A stretch of DNA of 64,000 nucleotides, taken from Okeania hirsuta (GTDB lineage: Bacteria; Cyanobacteriota; Cyanobacteriia; Cyanobacteriales; Microcoleaceae). Below the pieces are notes generated by a model. It had not been told where the DNA came from. It worked only from the letters and a program-made list of their open reading frames with translations, and did no database searches. The translations under genes were made by a program, and so were the position numbers. Positions 1 through 10,110 of this stretch are shown one piece after another. The stretch is taken from positions 16,534 to 80,533 of the forward strand of contig NZ_RCBY01000007.1 in NCBI RefSeq assembly GCF_003838195.1, in the 5' to 3' direction. The stretch's first letter is position 1. Each line of letters begins with the position of its first letter.

Positions 1-32
1 AACGAGAGACTAATTTCTACTGTATTTTTTTG

Positions 33-118
33 TATAACAGAAGGAAGAAGCAAAAATCTGGCGTTGTCTGAGTTTTCAGCTTTTAGGGGAAGTGGTAGAT
101 ATGTAGCGGTCATAAAAA
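33..118. repeat. MITE-H-like repeat, degenerate copy
   Basis: This stretch shares words such as 'cagaaggaagaag', 'gcgttgtctgagttt' and 'cagctttt' with the better preserved copies at 57116-57223 and 61920-62003. The outer ends are poorly conserved here. No gene is visible in bases 1-387, which are AT-rich. Confidence 0.45.
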
Positions 119-387
119 TTATTCAATTTTAAAATACTTAATTTTTGATTTTTTTTAAATTTTTATAGTTTAGGCATACCACCGGGTAAAAGAAATATTT
201 ATGGCGAGCGATCGCTCTCTAAAAATCATTGTTTAATTTGGCAGAATTGAGGTTCTCATAATATAAAGTCGATCGATATAGATGCCAAATTAGTTCTGTA
301 CATATTTTTGGTCAGTTTATAATCAAGTTTTTCTATCAATCAGACATAAAACAGTAGAAAAATAAATAGGTACAACAAGTTATATTG

Positions 388-505
388 GGGTGCATCTCAT
401 ATTTGCAAAAATACTTTTTCCTATATATTCCCTGTTGCCTGTTGCCTGTTGCCTGTTGCCTAAAAGCGATAAATTTTTGGCTTTATTCAAAATTGAGATG
501 CACCC
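388..505. mobile_element. MITE-A, 118 bp with perfect 8-bp target duplication
   Basis: The element begins GGGTGCATCTCA and ends with the exact inverse TGAGATGCACCC. It is flanked on both sides by TTATATTG (380-387 and 506-513), a perfect 8-bp duplication. The interior carries about four copies of the heptamer 'gttgcct'. A second copy lies at 34426-34547 in the opposite orientation. No transposase gene is inside, so it is a non-autonomous element moved in trans by an IS that makes 8-bp duplications. Confidence 0.85.
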
Positions 506-1245
506 TTATATTGAACGCTTTAATCATACTCTTCGTCAGTGAATTTCCCATCTTTTTAGGAAGACTTTATCCTTTAAAAAAAAATTGGAAAATCATTTAA
601 TCTCTATATGAAATTTAATACATTATACCAATTCCCAAAAATAATGCTATAGTTTATATGCGAATTCAGTTATTAAGTGATAATAATGCTTCAGTAATGT
701 TTGCATGCGATTATCGGTATTAAAGCAAAATATCTTATTTCTTTTCGCCCTACTCCCTACTCTCAAGGATATTTAACAATAATGCGTTAAAAATGGTATT
801 ATTCTGATGCAATGCCCGCCCCAATTTTAGAATATTGCTACATATTTACCGAGAAATTGTGGGTATGCGCCTCCCCTTTTAAGGGAATAAAAAAAAGAGA
901 ATATTTCTTATTTAAAGCCTCCTGATTGCAGAGATACTGATAACTGATAACTGTTAACTGATAACTGAAATTACCACGTTGGGAATAGTTCTAATATTCT
1001 TGATATTTAACCACTTTTGAACTGCCAAAACTTTTGATACATAGCAGTCGAAAGAAAGGTTAAGGCTTATCAAAAGCTGAAAATTCAGACAAAGTAAGAT
1101 TTTTCCTTTTTCCTTTTTATCTCTTCCTTCTTACTTCTTCTAATCAGTTATGATAAGATACCATAACTATATCCAGTTCTACAAACCTACCATTTCATAA
1201 ATTTTGAGGGTGTTTGAGCTATTACCAATTATCCATTACCCATGA
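506..1245. other. intergenic, repeats only
   Basis: No credible gene is seen. The stretch holds a fragment resembling a MITE-F end near 626, a MITE-E-type fragment at 845-975 (words shared with 5715-5846 and 63168-63295, followed by tandem 'actgata' heptamers), and a MITE-H-like piece around 1036-1160. Confidence 0.6.
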
Positions 1246-1512
1246 ATGAATAAAATGCCTAATTCAAATTTTCAACCTTTAGATAATTATTCAGTTGAGT
1301 CAGAAGAAAATAAAAACGACCAAAATGACGAAATGGAAGTTATAGAATCTTATAATCCTGAAACTAAGGTAATGCTGGAGCGGTTTATTTTAGTATTAAT
1401 AGCAATTGGATTAATCGTAGGAGCAATTTTATCGGTTGGAGTTGTTTATATTCTTGATAAAACTGGATTTACAACTCCCCCCAGTCAACAACCAATAAAT
1501 CTAGGAAACTAA
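1246..1512 (+). CDS. small single-pass membrane protein, unknown
   Basis: An 88-residue protein that I do not recognise. It has an acidic, Asn/Glu-rich N-terminal half (residues 1-40) and one strong hydrophobic segment at about residues 49-71 (FILVLIAIGLIVGAILSVGV). A short polar tail rich in Pro, Gln and Asn follows. The charge pattern suggests a single membrane span, probably with the acidic part outside the membrane. The ATG at 1246 lies four bases after an out-of-frame ATG, and no clear Shine-Dalgarno site is present. It reads in the same direction as the DUF2267 gene 150 bases downstream. Small membrane proteins of this type occur in filamentous cyanobacteria without known function. Confidence 0.6.
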   Translation: MNKMPNSNFQPLDNYSVESEENKNDQNDEMEVIESYNPETKVMLERFILVLIAIGLIVGAILSVGVVYILDKTGFTTPPSQQPINLGN

Positions 1513-1665
1513 AAAGCGACTGCTCTATCTCAATTCTATCTCAATTATTATCTATCTAGATGGCAAACATATTAGTGAGTAGATAAAAACTACCTGAGTA
1601 GTTATTTTTTTGTATTTACCTATGTGATAATATCTAATAATCTAATAATATTTAGGGATTTAATT

Positions 1666-2127
1666 ATGACAGATTCTCAACAAGTTCCTGTAGATGAAAA
1701 ATTTGTGCCTTTTCTTCAGAAAGTTCAAACTCAGGCAGGATTACCAGATATTTACGATGCCAGAGATATTAGTGTTATTGTCTTTCGTACAATGCGAGAT
1801 TTAATGACAACAGAAGCATCTAATCAGGTAGCTTCAGATTTAAATTCTGGTAGTGAAAAACCAGACCCAGATGAAATAGCAGAACTTTGGAAAGATAATA
1901 ATCCACTTGTTGCTTTTCTGAGTAAAATTCGACCACCACTTACATTTGATGGTGATACTTTTATTTTCCGAGTGAATCAAGAATCAGGTGTTCCTAAAGG
2001 AATAGCACCGGAAACTGTAATTAAAGCTGTTTTTTCTGCGATAAAGGAAGAACTTTCTCCAGAAAGAATTCAAGAAATAGCTAATTTTATGCCAGATAAA
2101 GTTAAGGTTATGTGGAACGAAGCTTAG
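1666..2127 (+). CDS. DUF2267 domain protein
   Basis: A 153-residue soluble protein of the DUF2267 family, recognised from the pattern 'DARDISVIVFRTMRDLM' near residue 30 and the C-terminal 'FMPDKVKVMWNEA'. DUF2267 proteins are small helical proteins. Some halves resemble the DUF2267 units found beside stress proteins, but their function is unknown. The frame is open further upstream to a GTG at 1624, but the ATG at 1666 starts the conserved part and is the better start. An acidic, proline-containing linker (about residues 62-75, SEKPDPDEIAE) separates two helical halves. The next 2.1 kb downstream have no gene. Confidence 0.75.
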   Translation: MTDSQQVPVDEKFVPFLQKVQTQAGLPDIYDARDISVIVFRTMRDLMTTEASNQVASDLNSGSEKPDPDEIAELWKDNNPLVAFLSKIRPPLTFDGDTFIFRVNQESGVPKGIAPETVIKAVFSAIKEELSPERIQEIANFMPDKVKVMWNEA

Positions 2128-3589
2128 GGGATTAATATTTTTTCCACTCTTTAAAATAACTAGGTTTGTTAGTGCAGCATTTTTTAGGAAAGGAGGAATA
2201 AAGAAGGAATAGAAAAGATTTTTTTTTGATTTTCAGCACTGCTATAGCTATCCTAGATAGAATATGAACATTAGCTATAGATCAAGAGAATTAATCCTCA
2301 GTATTTAGATAACTAAAATTTGTTCAAAATCTATTTAGGACAGCTATATATAATCATCTTCAGGCCGCAAAGATTTGCTGATAATTTTAATTAACTTATT
2401 TCTAGCTTTCATCCTTCTTCCTAATTTTTAATCATAGTAAATACAAGGATTAAATTTAATCTTATACTCGATCAAAACAAAATCCTGCTAATCACAACAA
2501 CTATCCTTTCCATAAAATAATTTTTGAGATTTTGACTCAGTTAGCCTCCTACGGAGGAACTGTGTTAACATTTGAAGAATGCGGGTTTCATACCTGTCAC
2601 AAAGGCGCACCACTAATTTCTTTAAATAAGCGTAGAGGTCTTATACCAATTTGAAAAAAGAATGCTACAAAAAAAAAGCTGAAAATCATGCTTAAAAATA
2701 ACTTCTCCAATCCGATAAACTACCTATTTCAATATTTACAATATCTGCGAGTGAGAAAATTTTAGACTTAAGGCCAAAAATATAGATTAAGCGGTTGTTT
2801 TGCTGGCGCACAACTGCGTTAACGCTGCGCGACATCTTTGCGGAGCATGACAAACGGAAAAAGTGGAGCTTCCCGAGGGGTAGGATAGCTTTGATAGCGC
2901 ACAACTACGTTAACGCGTCCGTCCTGTAGGGAATGGTCTCCTCCCCATATCCAATCGACCAAGAGAGACGCAACTACATTTTTTGAATTTAGTATTAAAG
3001 CAAATGTTAAAAATCTGGATAAAACAATGACATTTTTATTTTTTATCTATCCCAGATTGAATATTAAAAAACTTACTCTAACTCTCCAAAAATTTGGCGG
3101 ATAAAATTGTATAAATTTTAGGATTATCAGGGCAGTCATGCAAAAATCAAAAAAGGTGCTAATATTCAAAAATAAATAATTAATCATTATTTATTTTGAA
3201 AAGAACAAGATTTACTAAAAGAATTTTTTTATATTGTAGGGCGACAGCTAGTGACAAAGTCAAAGAGAAGTTTTAAACCTTAAATTATTGACAAAATTAC
3301 CTGCCGAACTATTCAATAATTTGCTTTTATGCCGACTCCTGACTCTCTAACTTAAACCACAGATACTTATAGATACTTGCCTATTTCTTAATTATTTCTC
3401 AGGTTAAACTCAGTTTATCTAGATTTAATTATAAATGTCTGTAATTAATAATTAAATTAAAAAATCTATAAATTGAATTTTATCAAACATCACTATTTTA
3501 TGACATTTGCTATTACTGTTATATTTGAGTGTAGGAATAACTAATGATTGTTTTCCTAACTCTAAACCAACTATTGAATCAAATACTAA
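2128..3589. other. long intergenic region with GC-rich repeat modules
   Basis: No gene is supported here. At 2540-2570 and 2800-2945 there are GC-rich words ('cggaggaactgtgttaac', 'gcgttaacgctgcgcg') shared with 8960-9005, 55308-55340 and 60400-60480. A MITE-F terminus (TACCAATTTG) lies at about 2643. A MITE-E core, with 'ccatatccaatcgaccaag', spans about 2870-2975. The rest is AT-rich. Confidence 0.5.
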
Positions 3590-3815
3590 TACCAATTTGA
3601 TAAATGTTTGCTACAAATAGTTAGGCTATTTCTTAGGAGTCAACCCACCCCTCGCCCCTCCCCCTCCCAGGAGGGGAAGTCAGGAGTCAGGAGTCATAAT
3701 GAATGGCTTTAATACCATTTTTAGGGTGTAAATTATCTTTTTTGTCAAAGGAACATTTCCTGTAAAATCTTTTTATCGCACTTATTATTCGTAACATTCT
3801 TTTTTTAAATTGGTA
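3590..3815. mobile_element. MITE-F, full copy
   Basis: The element is bounded by TACCAATTTG and an inverted AAATTGGTA, with longer imperfect inverted arms ('aatgtttgctac' against 'cgtaacattct'). The interior shares 'aaaaaagataattta', 'tattaaagccattcat' and 'gtgggttgactcctaagaa' (read on either strand) with copies at 55344-55693 and 57260-57503. It also contains 'gtcagga' heptamers. There is no coding capacity. Confidence 0.8.
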
Positions 3816-3986
3816 TAATACAAGTGGAGCGATCGCCCAAAACTCTGACCCTAGTAAAAATCTCTGTACTGGTAAAAATTCTTAAACAAACATCTACAAA
3901 AAAAATAGAATAGCTATCTGTAGCACTGACCTCATAACCTACTTTAGTCAAAGTTAATTAGTGCGAGGAAGCCGTAAATACAATTG

Positions 3987-4015
3987 TTGATGAAAAACTT
4001 GATTTAAACTATAGT
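3987..4015 (+). promoter_or_regulatory. possible sigma-70 promoter upstream of arsS
   Basis: TTGATG (3987-3992) and TATAGT (4010-4015) are separated by exactly 17 bases, a good match to a -35/-10 pair. They lie about 205 bases before the arsS ATG. This is pattern matching only in an AT-rich stretch. Confidence 0.25.
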
Positions 4016-4220
4016 AAAGGAGTACAAAAGTTATTGAAAAAATAGAGATATAGCCATTTTACAAAAGTGGTAATTAATCATTAAAATTAATATCATTACA
4101 TCAAAATATAATGATGAAAAATTTCAGGAAAATGTAAATATAAAATTCACTTCAATCAATACTTATCTGTAAAAAAAATATATCACAAATTTTTCAACTC
4201 CTTATTATCAAATAATAACA

Positions 4221-5207
4221 ATGATTCAGACAGCTTTTACACCTTTCAAAACCAAACTTGATAAAACCTTAACTAAGAAAAAAATTACTGTTTTACAAAT
4301 TAACCTTGGCAAACGTTGTAATCTTGCCTGTGCCCATTGTCATGTCGAAGCGAGTCCGAAACGAACAGAAGAACTTTCCCCAGAAATCTGTGAACAATTA
4401 ATTGAACTAATTAATAGATTTCCTCAAATTCAAACAGTTGACTTGACTGGCGGTGCACCAGAAATGAATTATGGTTTTAAACAATTAGTTAAAGCTGCTA
4501 GAACAAATAAAAAAGAAGTAATTGTTCGTTCTAATTTGACAATTTATTTTGTTAAAGGATTTGCAGATATTCCAGAATATTGTGCTGAAAATCAACTGAG
4601 AATTGTGGCATCATTGCCTTGTTATTTAGAAGATAATGTCGATAAAATGCGCGGTTATGGCGTTTATAGTGAATCAATTAAAGCATTGCAATGGTTAAAC
4701 AAATTAGGATATGGAAAAGATCGATATCTTATCTTAGATTTAGTTTATAATCCTCCCGTTCCAAAGAAAAATAAATTTACCCTTCCTCCTAATCAAAAAA
4801 ATCTAGAGGAAGATTATAAAAAATATTTAGAAGAGAATTTTAACATCTACTTTAACCAACTTCTTACAATTACCAATTTACCCATAGGTAGAACTAAGCT
4901 ATATCTGCAAAATAGAAAAATATATCAGCCTTATCTAGATTTTTTGGAGTCAAATTTTAATTCTGAGACTGTAGAAAATTTAATGTGTCGAAATGAATTA
5001 TCAATTGATTATTTAGGTAATGTCTATGACTGTGACTTTAATCAGATGGAAAAGATCCCAGCTCAAACTAACAAAATTGAAAAAATCACAGTAGCTAAGT
5101 TATTAGAAGCTAATAGTTTAGACATAATTGAACAAGTGCAGACAGAAAATTATTGTTACGGTTGTACAGCAGGTTGTGGCTCTAGTTGCAGTGGGTCATT
5201 AATATAA
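4221..5207 (+). CDS. arsS: radical SAM protein ArsS (arsenosugar synthesis)
   Basis: A 328-residue radical SAM enzyme. The [4Fe-4S] motif C-x3-C-x2-C is seen as C33, C37 and C40 in 'RCNLACAHC', followed by 'VEASPKRTE' and the SAM-binding 'DLTGGAPE', which are typical of ArsS. The C-terminal third has the conserved Cys cluster 'CYGCTAGCGSSCSG', matching the DUF3641 region. Known ArsS enzymes transfer the 5'-deoxyadenosyl group to dimethylarsenite during arsenosugar formation, after ArsM methylates arsenic. No arsM gene lies in this window. An ArsR-type regulator follows 167 bases downstream on the same strand, which supports an arsenic role. The length is normal for the family. Confidence 0.9.
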   Translation: MIQTAFTPFKTKLDKTLTKKKITVLQINLGKRCNLACAHCHVEASPKRTEELSPEICEQLIELINRFPQIQTVDLTGGAPEMNYGFKQLVKAARTNKKEVIVRSNLTIYFVKGFADIPEYCAENQLRIVASLPCYLEDNVDKMRGYGVYSESIKALQWLNKLGYGKDRYLILDLVYNPPVPKKNKFTLPPNQKNLEEDYKKYLEENFNIYFNQLLTITNLPIGRTKLYLQNRKIYQPYLDFLESNFNSETVENLMCRNELSIDYLGNVYDCDFNQMEKIPAQTNKIEKITVAKLLEANSLDIIEQVQTENYCYGCTAGCGSSCSGSLI

Positions 5208-5374
5208 TTTAGAGCAAGTAAAAAATATAGTTTAAATTAATCCCCAAGCTACTACTAAAGGATTAATTTAGAGATGTTTAATTTCCTGAATTCCCAAATC
5301 TATGATAATATCTAAATTAGCAATACTATATATTACTAACTTATATACAAAGCCAGCAAATTATCACAAGAATA

Positions 5375-5704
5375 ATGCTAGAAACATCACTAAACTTATC
5401 CCCTACTTATATGGCAGCAAGCTTTCAGGCACTTTCTGACCCATTACGAATTAAAATATTAGAACTGTTGCGTACACAAGAACTATGTGTGTGTGATATA
5501 TGCGATCGCCTTCAAGTTTCTCAGTCCAAACTATCTTTTCATCTCAAAAATCTCAAAGAAGCTGCTTTAGTTAAAAGTCGCCAGGATGGTCGTTGGATAT
5601 ATTACAGTCTTAATTTATCTCAACTTGAAAGTTTAGAAAAGTACCTATCAGAATATCAAAAAATTAGCCCCTTACCAGCTCACCTTTGTGTCAATAATGA
5701 TTAA
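5375..5704 (+). CDS. arsR: ArsR/SmtB family metalloregulator
   Basis: A 109-residue winged-helix repressor. The metal-sensing signature 'ELCVCDICDRL' gives C38, C40 and C43 in helix alpha-3, the classic As(III)/Sb(III) site. It is followed by the recognition helix region 'VSQSKLSFHLKNLKEA' and the wing 'SRQDGRWIYYSL'. Such proteins leave DNA when they bind arsenite. It lies directly downstream of arsS and probably controls it and itself. No obvious operator was identified. Met13 (5411) is an alternative start that would still retain the whole fold. The length matches cyanobacterial ArsR. Confidence 0.9.
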   Translation: MLETSLNLSPTYMAASFQALSDPLRIKILELLRTQELCVCDICDRLQVSQSKLSFHLKNLKEAALVKSRQDGRWIYYSLNLSQLESLEKYLSEYQKISPLPAHLCVNND

Positions 5705-5708
5705 CTGA

Positions 5709-5846
5709 AATGCCTGATTATTTCAGTTATCAGTTAACAGTTATCAGTACCTCTACAATCAGGATGCTTGGCATAAGAAATATTCTCTTTTTTTTCCCTT
5801 AAAAGGGGAGGCGCATACCCACAAATTTTTCAGTAAAATTTGGCAG
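5709..5846. repeat. MITE-E-type repeat fragment
   Basis: This stretch carries 'cccttaaaaggggaggcgc' and 'atacccacaaatttttcagt', the inverse of the copies at 845-975 and 63168-63295, together with 'cagttat' heptamers. Bases 5847-6279 are AT-rich and hold no recognised gene. Confidence 0.55.
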
Positions 5847-6279
5847 CAAATCTGAAAATCAGGGTAATACTAATATCATCACCGCTTAATTAAAAATCCA
5901 AAAAATTCTATCCAATCCTCATTTTGTCTTCTCTTTTTTCCTTGTTTCCCATGATTCATACTAAGTATCATACATGAAAAAAAATTGATGATTTTGCTCT
6001 ACTTCCTCCTTTCATCAACAATCTTAAGTAAATCAAATTTAGTACTACAAATATCTAAGCTGATATAATATGACTCCAGTTTTTATAAAAATCAACATTA
6101 TAGATAATACATATAAAATAATACCCTCTAAATTAATCCTCAACAGATAGGTGCTTTAACTAATCTCATAATTTAACTAACATCATATCTTAATAAGCAG
6201 TCGTAAAAATATTTAATCCACTCTATAGCACTATAGTTTATAAAATAGATATCTAGACTATATTTTATTATTCCAAATA

Positions 6280-6720
6280 ATGACTAACCAACAAATAGAA
6301 CGAAACATTAGACTGTTGCTCGAAACTCGCGAATGTCCAAACTGTTACCTAGAAGGAGCCAGACTTGGAGGTGTAAATTTAGGAGGAGCTAATCTTGGAG
6401 AAGCAAAATTACCAGTAGCTAACCTCGCAGGAGCAAAGTTAGGAGGAGCTAACCTGGGAGGAGCTAACCTGGGAGGAGCTTACTTAGGAGGAGCTTATCT
6501 GGGAGGAGCTAACTTAGGTGGAGCTTACTTGGAAGGTGCAAATTTAGAAGGAGCTTATCTATCAGGAGCTAACTTAGGAGGAGCTTATTTGGAAGGTGCA
6601 AATTTAGCAGGAGCAAATCTAGAAGGAGCAAATTTAGGGGGAGCAAACCTCGAAGGAGCTAGTATAGAAGGGGCGCTCCTCAGCGGTGCAATTATGCCAG
6701 ATGGCGGAAGACATGAGTAA
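6280..6720 (+). CDS. pentapeptide-repeat protein
   Basis: A 146-residue protein of which about residues 22-138 are uninterrupted A(N/Y)LxG pentapeptides ('GANLGGAYLGGANL' and similar). These fold as a right-handed quadrilateral beta-helix. A short N-terminal cap of about 20 residues ('TNQQIERNIRLLLETREC') precedes two Cys residues. There is no signal peptide or membrane segment, so it is probably cytosolic. Pentapeptide-repeat proteins are abundant in cyanobacteria and mostly have unknown roles. The repeats are also near-identical at DNA level ('ggaggagct' units), so the array may grow or shrink by slippage. The gene ends 100 bases before the cyclase gene on the same strand. Confidence 0.9.
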   Translation: MTNQQIERNIRLLLETRECPNCYLEGARLGGVNLGGANLGEAKLPVANLAGAKLGGANLGGANLGGAYLGGAYLGGANLGGAYLEGANLEGAYLSGANLGGAYLEGANLAGANLEGANLGGANLEGASIEGALLSGAIMPDGGRHE

Positions 6721-6820
6721 GTGCAATTAGGTGAAGTTGAGTAATTCCCATGCTTTTTTCTGTTTAAGTTGACCAAGAGTGTGGAGAATACTTGCTTCAT
6801 CCTAATTAGATTCAGGATGA

Positions 6821-8764
6821 ATGGCCATCAAAATTATGCATCCTATACATTTTGTTAAGTGGATAGATAAAAAAGTCCATTCTTACGGAATACCAATATC
6901 AGCAATTTTAGTTTCTGGTGGAGCAATTCTGAGTTTATTATTTTTCAGGTACTTAGGAGTATTACAGCGACTAGAGCTATTTGTATTTGATGGGATGGTG
7001 CGTCTGGGGCCTGATGAAATCTCTGACCCCAGATTATTAGTAGTAGAGCTTACTGAAGAAGATATACAGTATTTAAGACAGTGGCCAATATCCGACAAAA
7101 ATTTAGCAGATGTTTTAGCCTCTCTACAAGAGCATCAACCCTCAGTAATAGGTGTAGATTTATACCGAGATTTCCCTAAATATCCCGGTTATACACAATT
7201 AGTAGAACAACTACAGAAACCGAATGTTTTTGGTATTACTTTTATTGGCAATCAATTTGTGAGTACAACACCGCCACCTCCTAGTATTCCAAAGGAAAGA
7301 ATTGGCTTTAATAATATTCCTCTAGACCCAGATGGTGTAGTGCGTCGCTATTCATTATTTATTAATAATGATCAAGAAACAATGGTGGCGTTTGGCTTAC
7401 ATTTAGCTCTCGCTTATCTCCAAGAATACAAAATATCCCCTCAGATAACTGAAAATAACGAATATCAATTAGGTGACGCAATATTTAAAAAATTACAACC
7501 AAACTCTGGAGGATATCAACAAATTGATGCTCAGGGATATCCAATTTTAATTAATTATCGTAATTCTCAATCTATAGCTCCAAAAATCACAATCAAAGAT
7601 GTTTTATTAGGTAACTTTGACCCTGAATTAGTTAAAAACAAAATTGTCATAATTGGTAATACAGCTTCTAGTAGCAACGACTTTTTTCTTACTCCTTACA
7701 GTTTTGCTCAGTTAAACTTGTTAAAGTCAAAGATGTCAGGAGTAGAGACTCATGCTCAAGCTACTAGTCAAATTATTAGTGCAGTTCTTGACGATCAAAA
7801 GCTATTTTGGTACTGGGATGAATCAACGGAAATACTATGGATTTTCAGTTGGTCAATAGTCAGTGGTAGTATTGCTTGGCATATCAGACGACCTTTTATT
7901 TTGTTGCTAATTAATGTTCTAGCTTTAGGAGCTTTAATAGCTATTAGTTATGGCATTTTTATCAAGATGGGATGGATACCTGTAGCAGCACCAATATTAG
8001 GAATAATCATGACAACTGGGGTAGTAATAGTCTACAAAATTCAGGCATCATGGCAACAACAAAATATGGTGATGAAATTATTAGGTCAACAAACTTCTCC
8101 AGAGATTGCTCAAGCTCTTTGGCAAGAACGTTCATATCTGATTAATAGTGGAATTTTGCCTCCAAAAACAGTTACAGCAACAATTTTATTTACTGACCTA
8201 AAAAACTTTAGCACTATCTCTGAAAAAAAAACTTCAGAAGCTTTAATGAATTGGTTGAATGAATATCTGAGTGCCATGACAGATATTGTCATAAATCATC
8301 ACGGAATAGTCAACAAATTTACTGGAGATGGAGTTATGGCAGTATTTGGAATACCAGTACCTCGTACCAGTGTTGAAGAGATTGCTATAGATGCCCAAAA
8401 TGCAGTTAATTGTGCTTTAGCAATCGGTCAACATCTATCACAATTAAATCAAAAATGGCAACAACAAAATTCTTCTGAATTAAAAATGCGTATAGGGATT
8501 TATACAGGAACTGTTACAGTTGGTAGTTTAGGTGGAAAAAATCGCTTAGAATATGGAGTAATTGGCGATGGTGTTAATATTGCTTCTCGCTTAGAAAGTT
8601 TTGATAAAGAACGTCATCCAGGAATTTGTCGAGTTTTGATTGCTCAAGAAACTTTGGAATATTTAGATAGAAAATTTTCAGTAGAAGCTTGGGGTAATTT
8701 AAATTTAAAAGGAAAAAAAATACCAGTAAATGTATATTTAGTTACTGGGAAAAACTATTTTTAA
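6821..8764 (+). CDS. CHASE2-domain adenylate cyclase
   Basis: A 647-residue receptor cyclase. Order: one membrane segment at about 22-42, an extracytoplasmic CHASE2 sensor at about 50-330, three closely spaced membrane segments at about 337-410, then a class III cyclase domain at about 450-645. The metal-binding aspartates are seen in 'FTDLKNFS' (near 457) and 'FTGDGVMAVFG' (near 501). The Lys of 'VNKFTGDG' and the Asp of 'GVIGDGVNIASR' fit ATP rather than GTP specificity, and the Asn and Arg of 'NIASRLES' are the transition-state residues. It should therefore make cAMP in response to an external signal. It is the usual architecture of cyanobacterial CHASE2 cyclases. An alternative ATG lies five codons downstream (6836). 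Confidence 0.92.
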   Translation: MAIKIMHPIHFVKWIDKKVHSYGIPISAILVSGGAILSLLFFRYLGVLQRLELFVFDGMVRLGPDEISDPRLLVVELTEEDIQYLRQWPISDKNLADVLASLQEHQPSVIGVDLYRDFPKYPGYTQLVEQLQKPNVFGITFIGNQFVSTTPPPPSIPKERIGFNNIPLDPDGVVRRYSLFINNDQETMVAFGLHLALAYLQEYKISPQITENNEYQLGDAIFKKLQPNSGGYQQIDAQGYPILINYRNSQSIAPKITIKDVLLGNFDPELVKNKIVIIGNTASSSNDFFLTPYSFAQLNLLKSKMSGVETHAQATSQIISAVLDDQKLFWYWDESTEILWIFSWSIVSGSIAWHIRRPFILLLINVLALGALIAISYGIFIKMGWIPVAAPILGIIMTTGVVIVYKIQASWQQQNMVMKLLGQQTSPEIAQALWQERSYLINSGILPPKTVTATILFTDLKNFSTISEKKTSEALMNWLNEYLSAMTDIVINHHGIVNKFTGDGVMAVFGIPVPRTSVEEIAIDAQNAVNCALAIGQHLSQLNQKWQQQNSSELKMRIGIYTGTVTVGSLGGKNRLEYGVIGDGVNIASRLESFDKERHPGICRVLIAQETLEYLDRKFSVEAWGNLNLKGKKIPVNVYLVTGKNYF

Positions 8765-8889
8765 ATTAACCATAAACAACAAATAATTTTCAATTTTGAC
8801 TCCTCATCAATGTTGCTATTTTTCTACAGCCACAAAAAAATATTAAACTATTTTTTCACACATTAGTGCAGGATGGTGGAAATAACTAA

Positions 8890-9061
8890 TACCATTTCTC
8901 AAAAACTTTTCTACATTTTCTTTGGCTGGGGAGTAGGGGAGTAGGGGCACCTGGGAAGTATGCGCGGTCGTTAACATCCGTACAGGACGTTGTATGCAAC
9001 ATCCTTACAGAGAAGTAAACATAAGAATAATTAACATTAACTTGACTCAAATTAGTAAAAA
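8890..9061. repeat. MITE-G repeat, copy 1
   Basis: It begins TACCATTTCTC and shares 'ctcaaaaacttttctac' and 'aagtaaacataa' plus 'aataattaac' with 31918-32059. A GC-rich module (8960-9005, 'acatccgtacaggacg') is inserted in the middle and is absent from the other copy. The rest of the gap to 9306 is empty. Confidence 0.65.
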
Positions 9062-9306
9062 GGTGATTCGGCCTGTGTTAATTACTTAATAACTGAACTT
9101 TACCTAAGTATAGCGAGTATAGCATTAATGCATGGGAATTCGTATAACCACTTAAAATCAGCTTAAAAAGCTGATTGTACAAGCTTTCTTACCTTCTTCT
9201 TCCTGCTTTATTCCTTCTTCAACTAGCTAGTTACACAATTCATAAATGGATAAACTATAATAGTAATAAGTAATTAAAACAGTTACCCAAAAAAGGAATT
9301 TAGAAT

Positions 9307-10110
9307 ATGTATCTACAAAATTTCCGTTTTTCTATTACTCTCAAAACTATGATTTTGACATTAGTTTTAGGATTATTTACTACTTCTTTTCCCAACAGTA
9401 CATCAGCAAACTCTACTCATTCTGCTAGTTCAACTAATAGGAAAGCAAATACTACTCTAGGTATTTCTCAAAATACCTTAGCAAATATTGTTCCTAGAGT
9501 CGAAGGTGGTTCAACAGGTACTTATGGTGGAGGATCGCGAGGAGCAAATAATTGTATAGATGAAGGTCAAAAACCTCTAACTCCTCTAATTCCCAAGATA
9601 AATCAAAAACAAGAATTAACCCTAGTAACCTTAGCCTCACATCCAACAATTTATATGTATGTGCCAGAAAATACAGCTATAGCTGGAGAATTTATCTTGA
9701 AAGACTCTAGTCAAAAAATAGTTTATGAAAAGCTACTACCAGTGTCAAATAGTCAGGGCATTATACGTATTAAAATTCCCAACAATCAACCAGAATTAAA
9801 AGTAGGAGAAAATTATCAATGGACATTCTCTTTGAGCTGCGAAGGAAGTGGTTCTGGAACTATTGTTCAAAGCTCAATTAAAAGAGTTAATCCCAATCCA
9901 AATTTGACAACAGAAATACAGCAAAAATCAGAGAGAGACCGCTGGTTAATTTATTCGGACGCAGGTATATGGCACGAAAAACTGGATGCCTTAGCAGAAA
10001 AAATTAGTTTGAATCCGAACGATAACAAACTTAAATCAGAATGGCAAAATCTACTTAATTCAGTAGGTTTAAATGATGTAGCTACAGAGCCATTAACTTC
10101 AACTAATTAG
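9307..10110 (+). CDS. DUF928 domain exported protein
   Basis: A 267-residue protein with a signal-peptide-like N-terminus (hydrophobic at about residues 14-28, 'MILTLVLGLFTTSFP', then Ser/Asn-rich). The DUF928 domain runs from about residue 65. It shows the family patterns 'GGGSRGANNCIDEGQKPL', 'PTIYMYVPENTA' and 'LKVGENYQWTFSLSCEG' and the helical C-terminal 'DRWLIYSDAGIWHEKLDAL'. DUF928 proteins are cyanobacterial, probably periplasmic, and often encoded near CHASE2 or CHAT genes, as here. Their function is unknown. The start ATG is preceded by 'aaaaggaat', a plausible ribosome site. Confidence 0.85.
   Translation: MYLQNFRFSITLKTMILTLVLGLFTTSFPNSTSANSTHSASSTNRKANTTLGISQNTLANIVPRVEGGSTGTYGGGSRGANNCIDEGQKPLTPLIPKINQKQELTLVTLASHPTIYMYVPENTAIAGEFILKDSSQKIVYEKLLPVSNSQGIIRIKIPNNQPELKVGENYQWTFSLSCEGSGSGTIVQSSIKRVNPNPNLTTEIQQKSERDRWLIYSDAGIWHEKLDALAEKISLNPNDNKLKSEWQNLLNSVGLNDVATEPLTSTN

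Noticed and set aside
385..600. 71-residue open frame with 'CCLLPVACCL'
   Set aside because: It lies almost entirely inside MITE-A and its heptamers; the peptide is a translation of 'tgttgcc' repeats.
2692..2904. 70-residue minus-strand frame
   Set aside because: It covers MITE-F/E and GC-rich repeat words and shows no protein family character.
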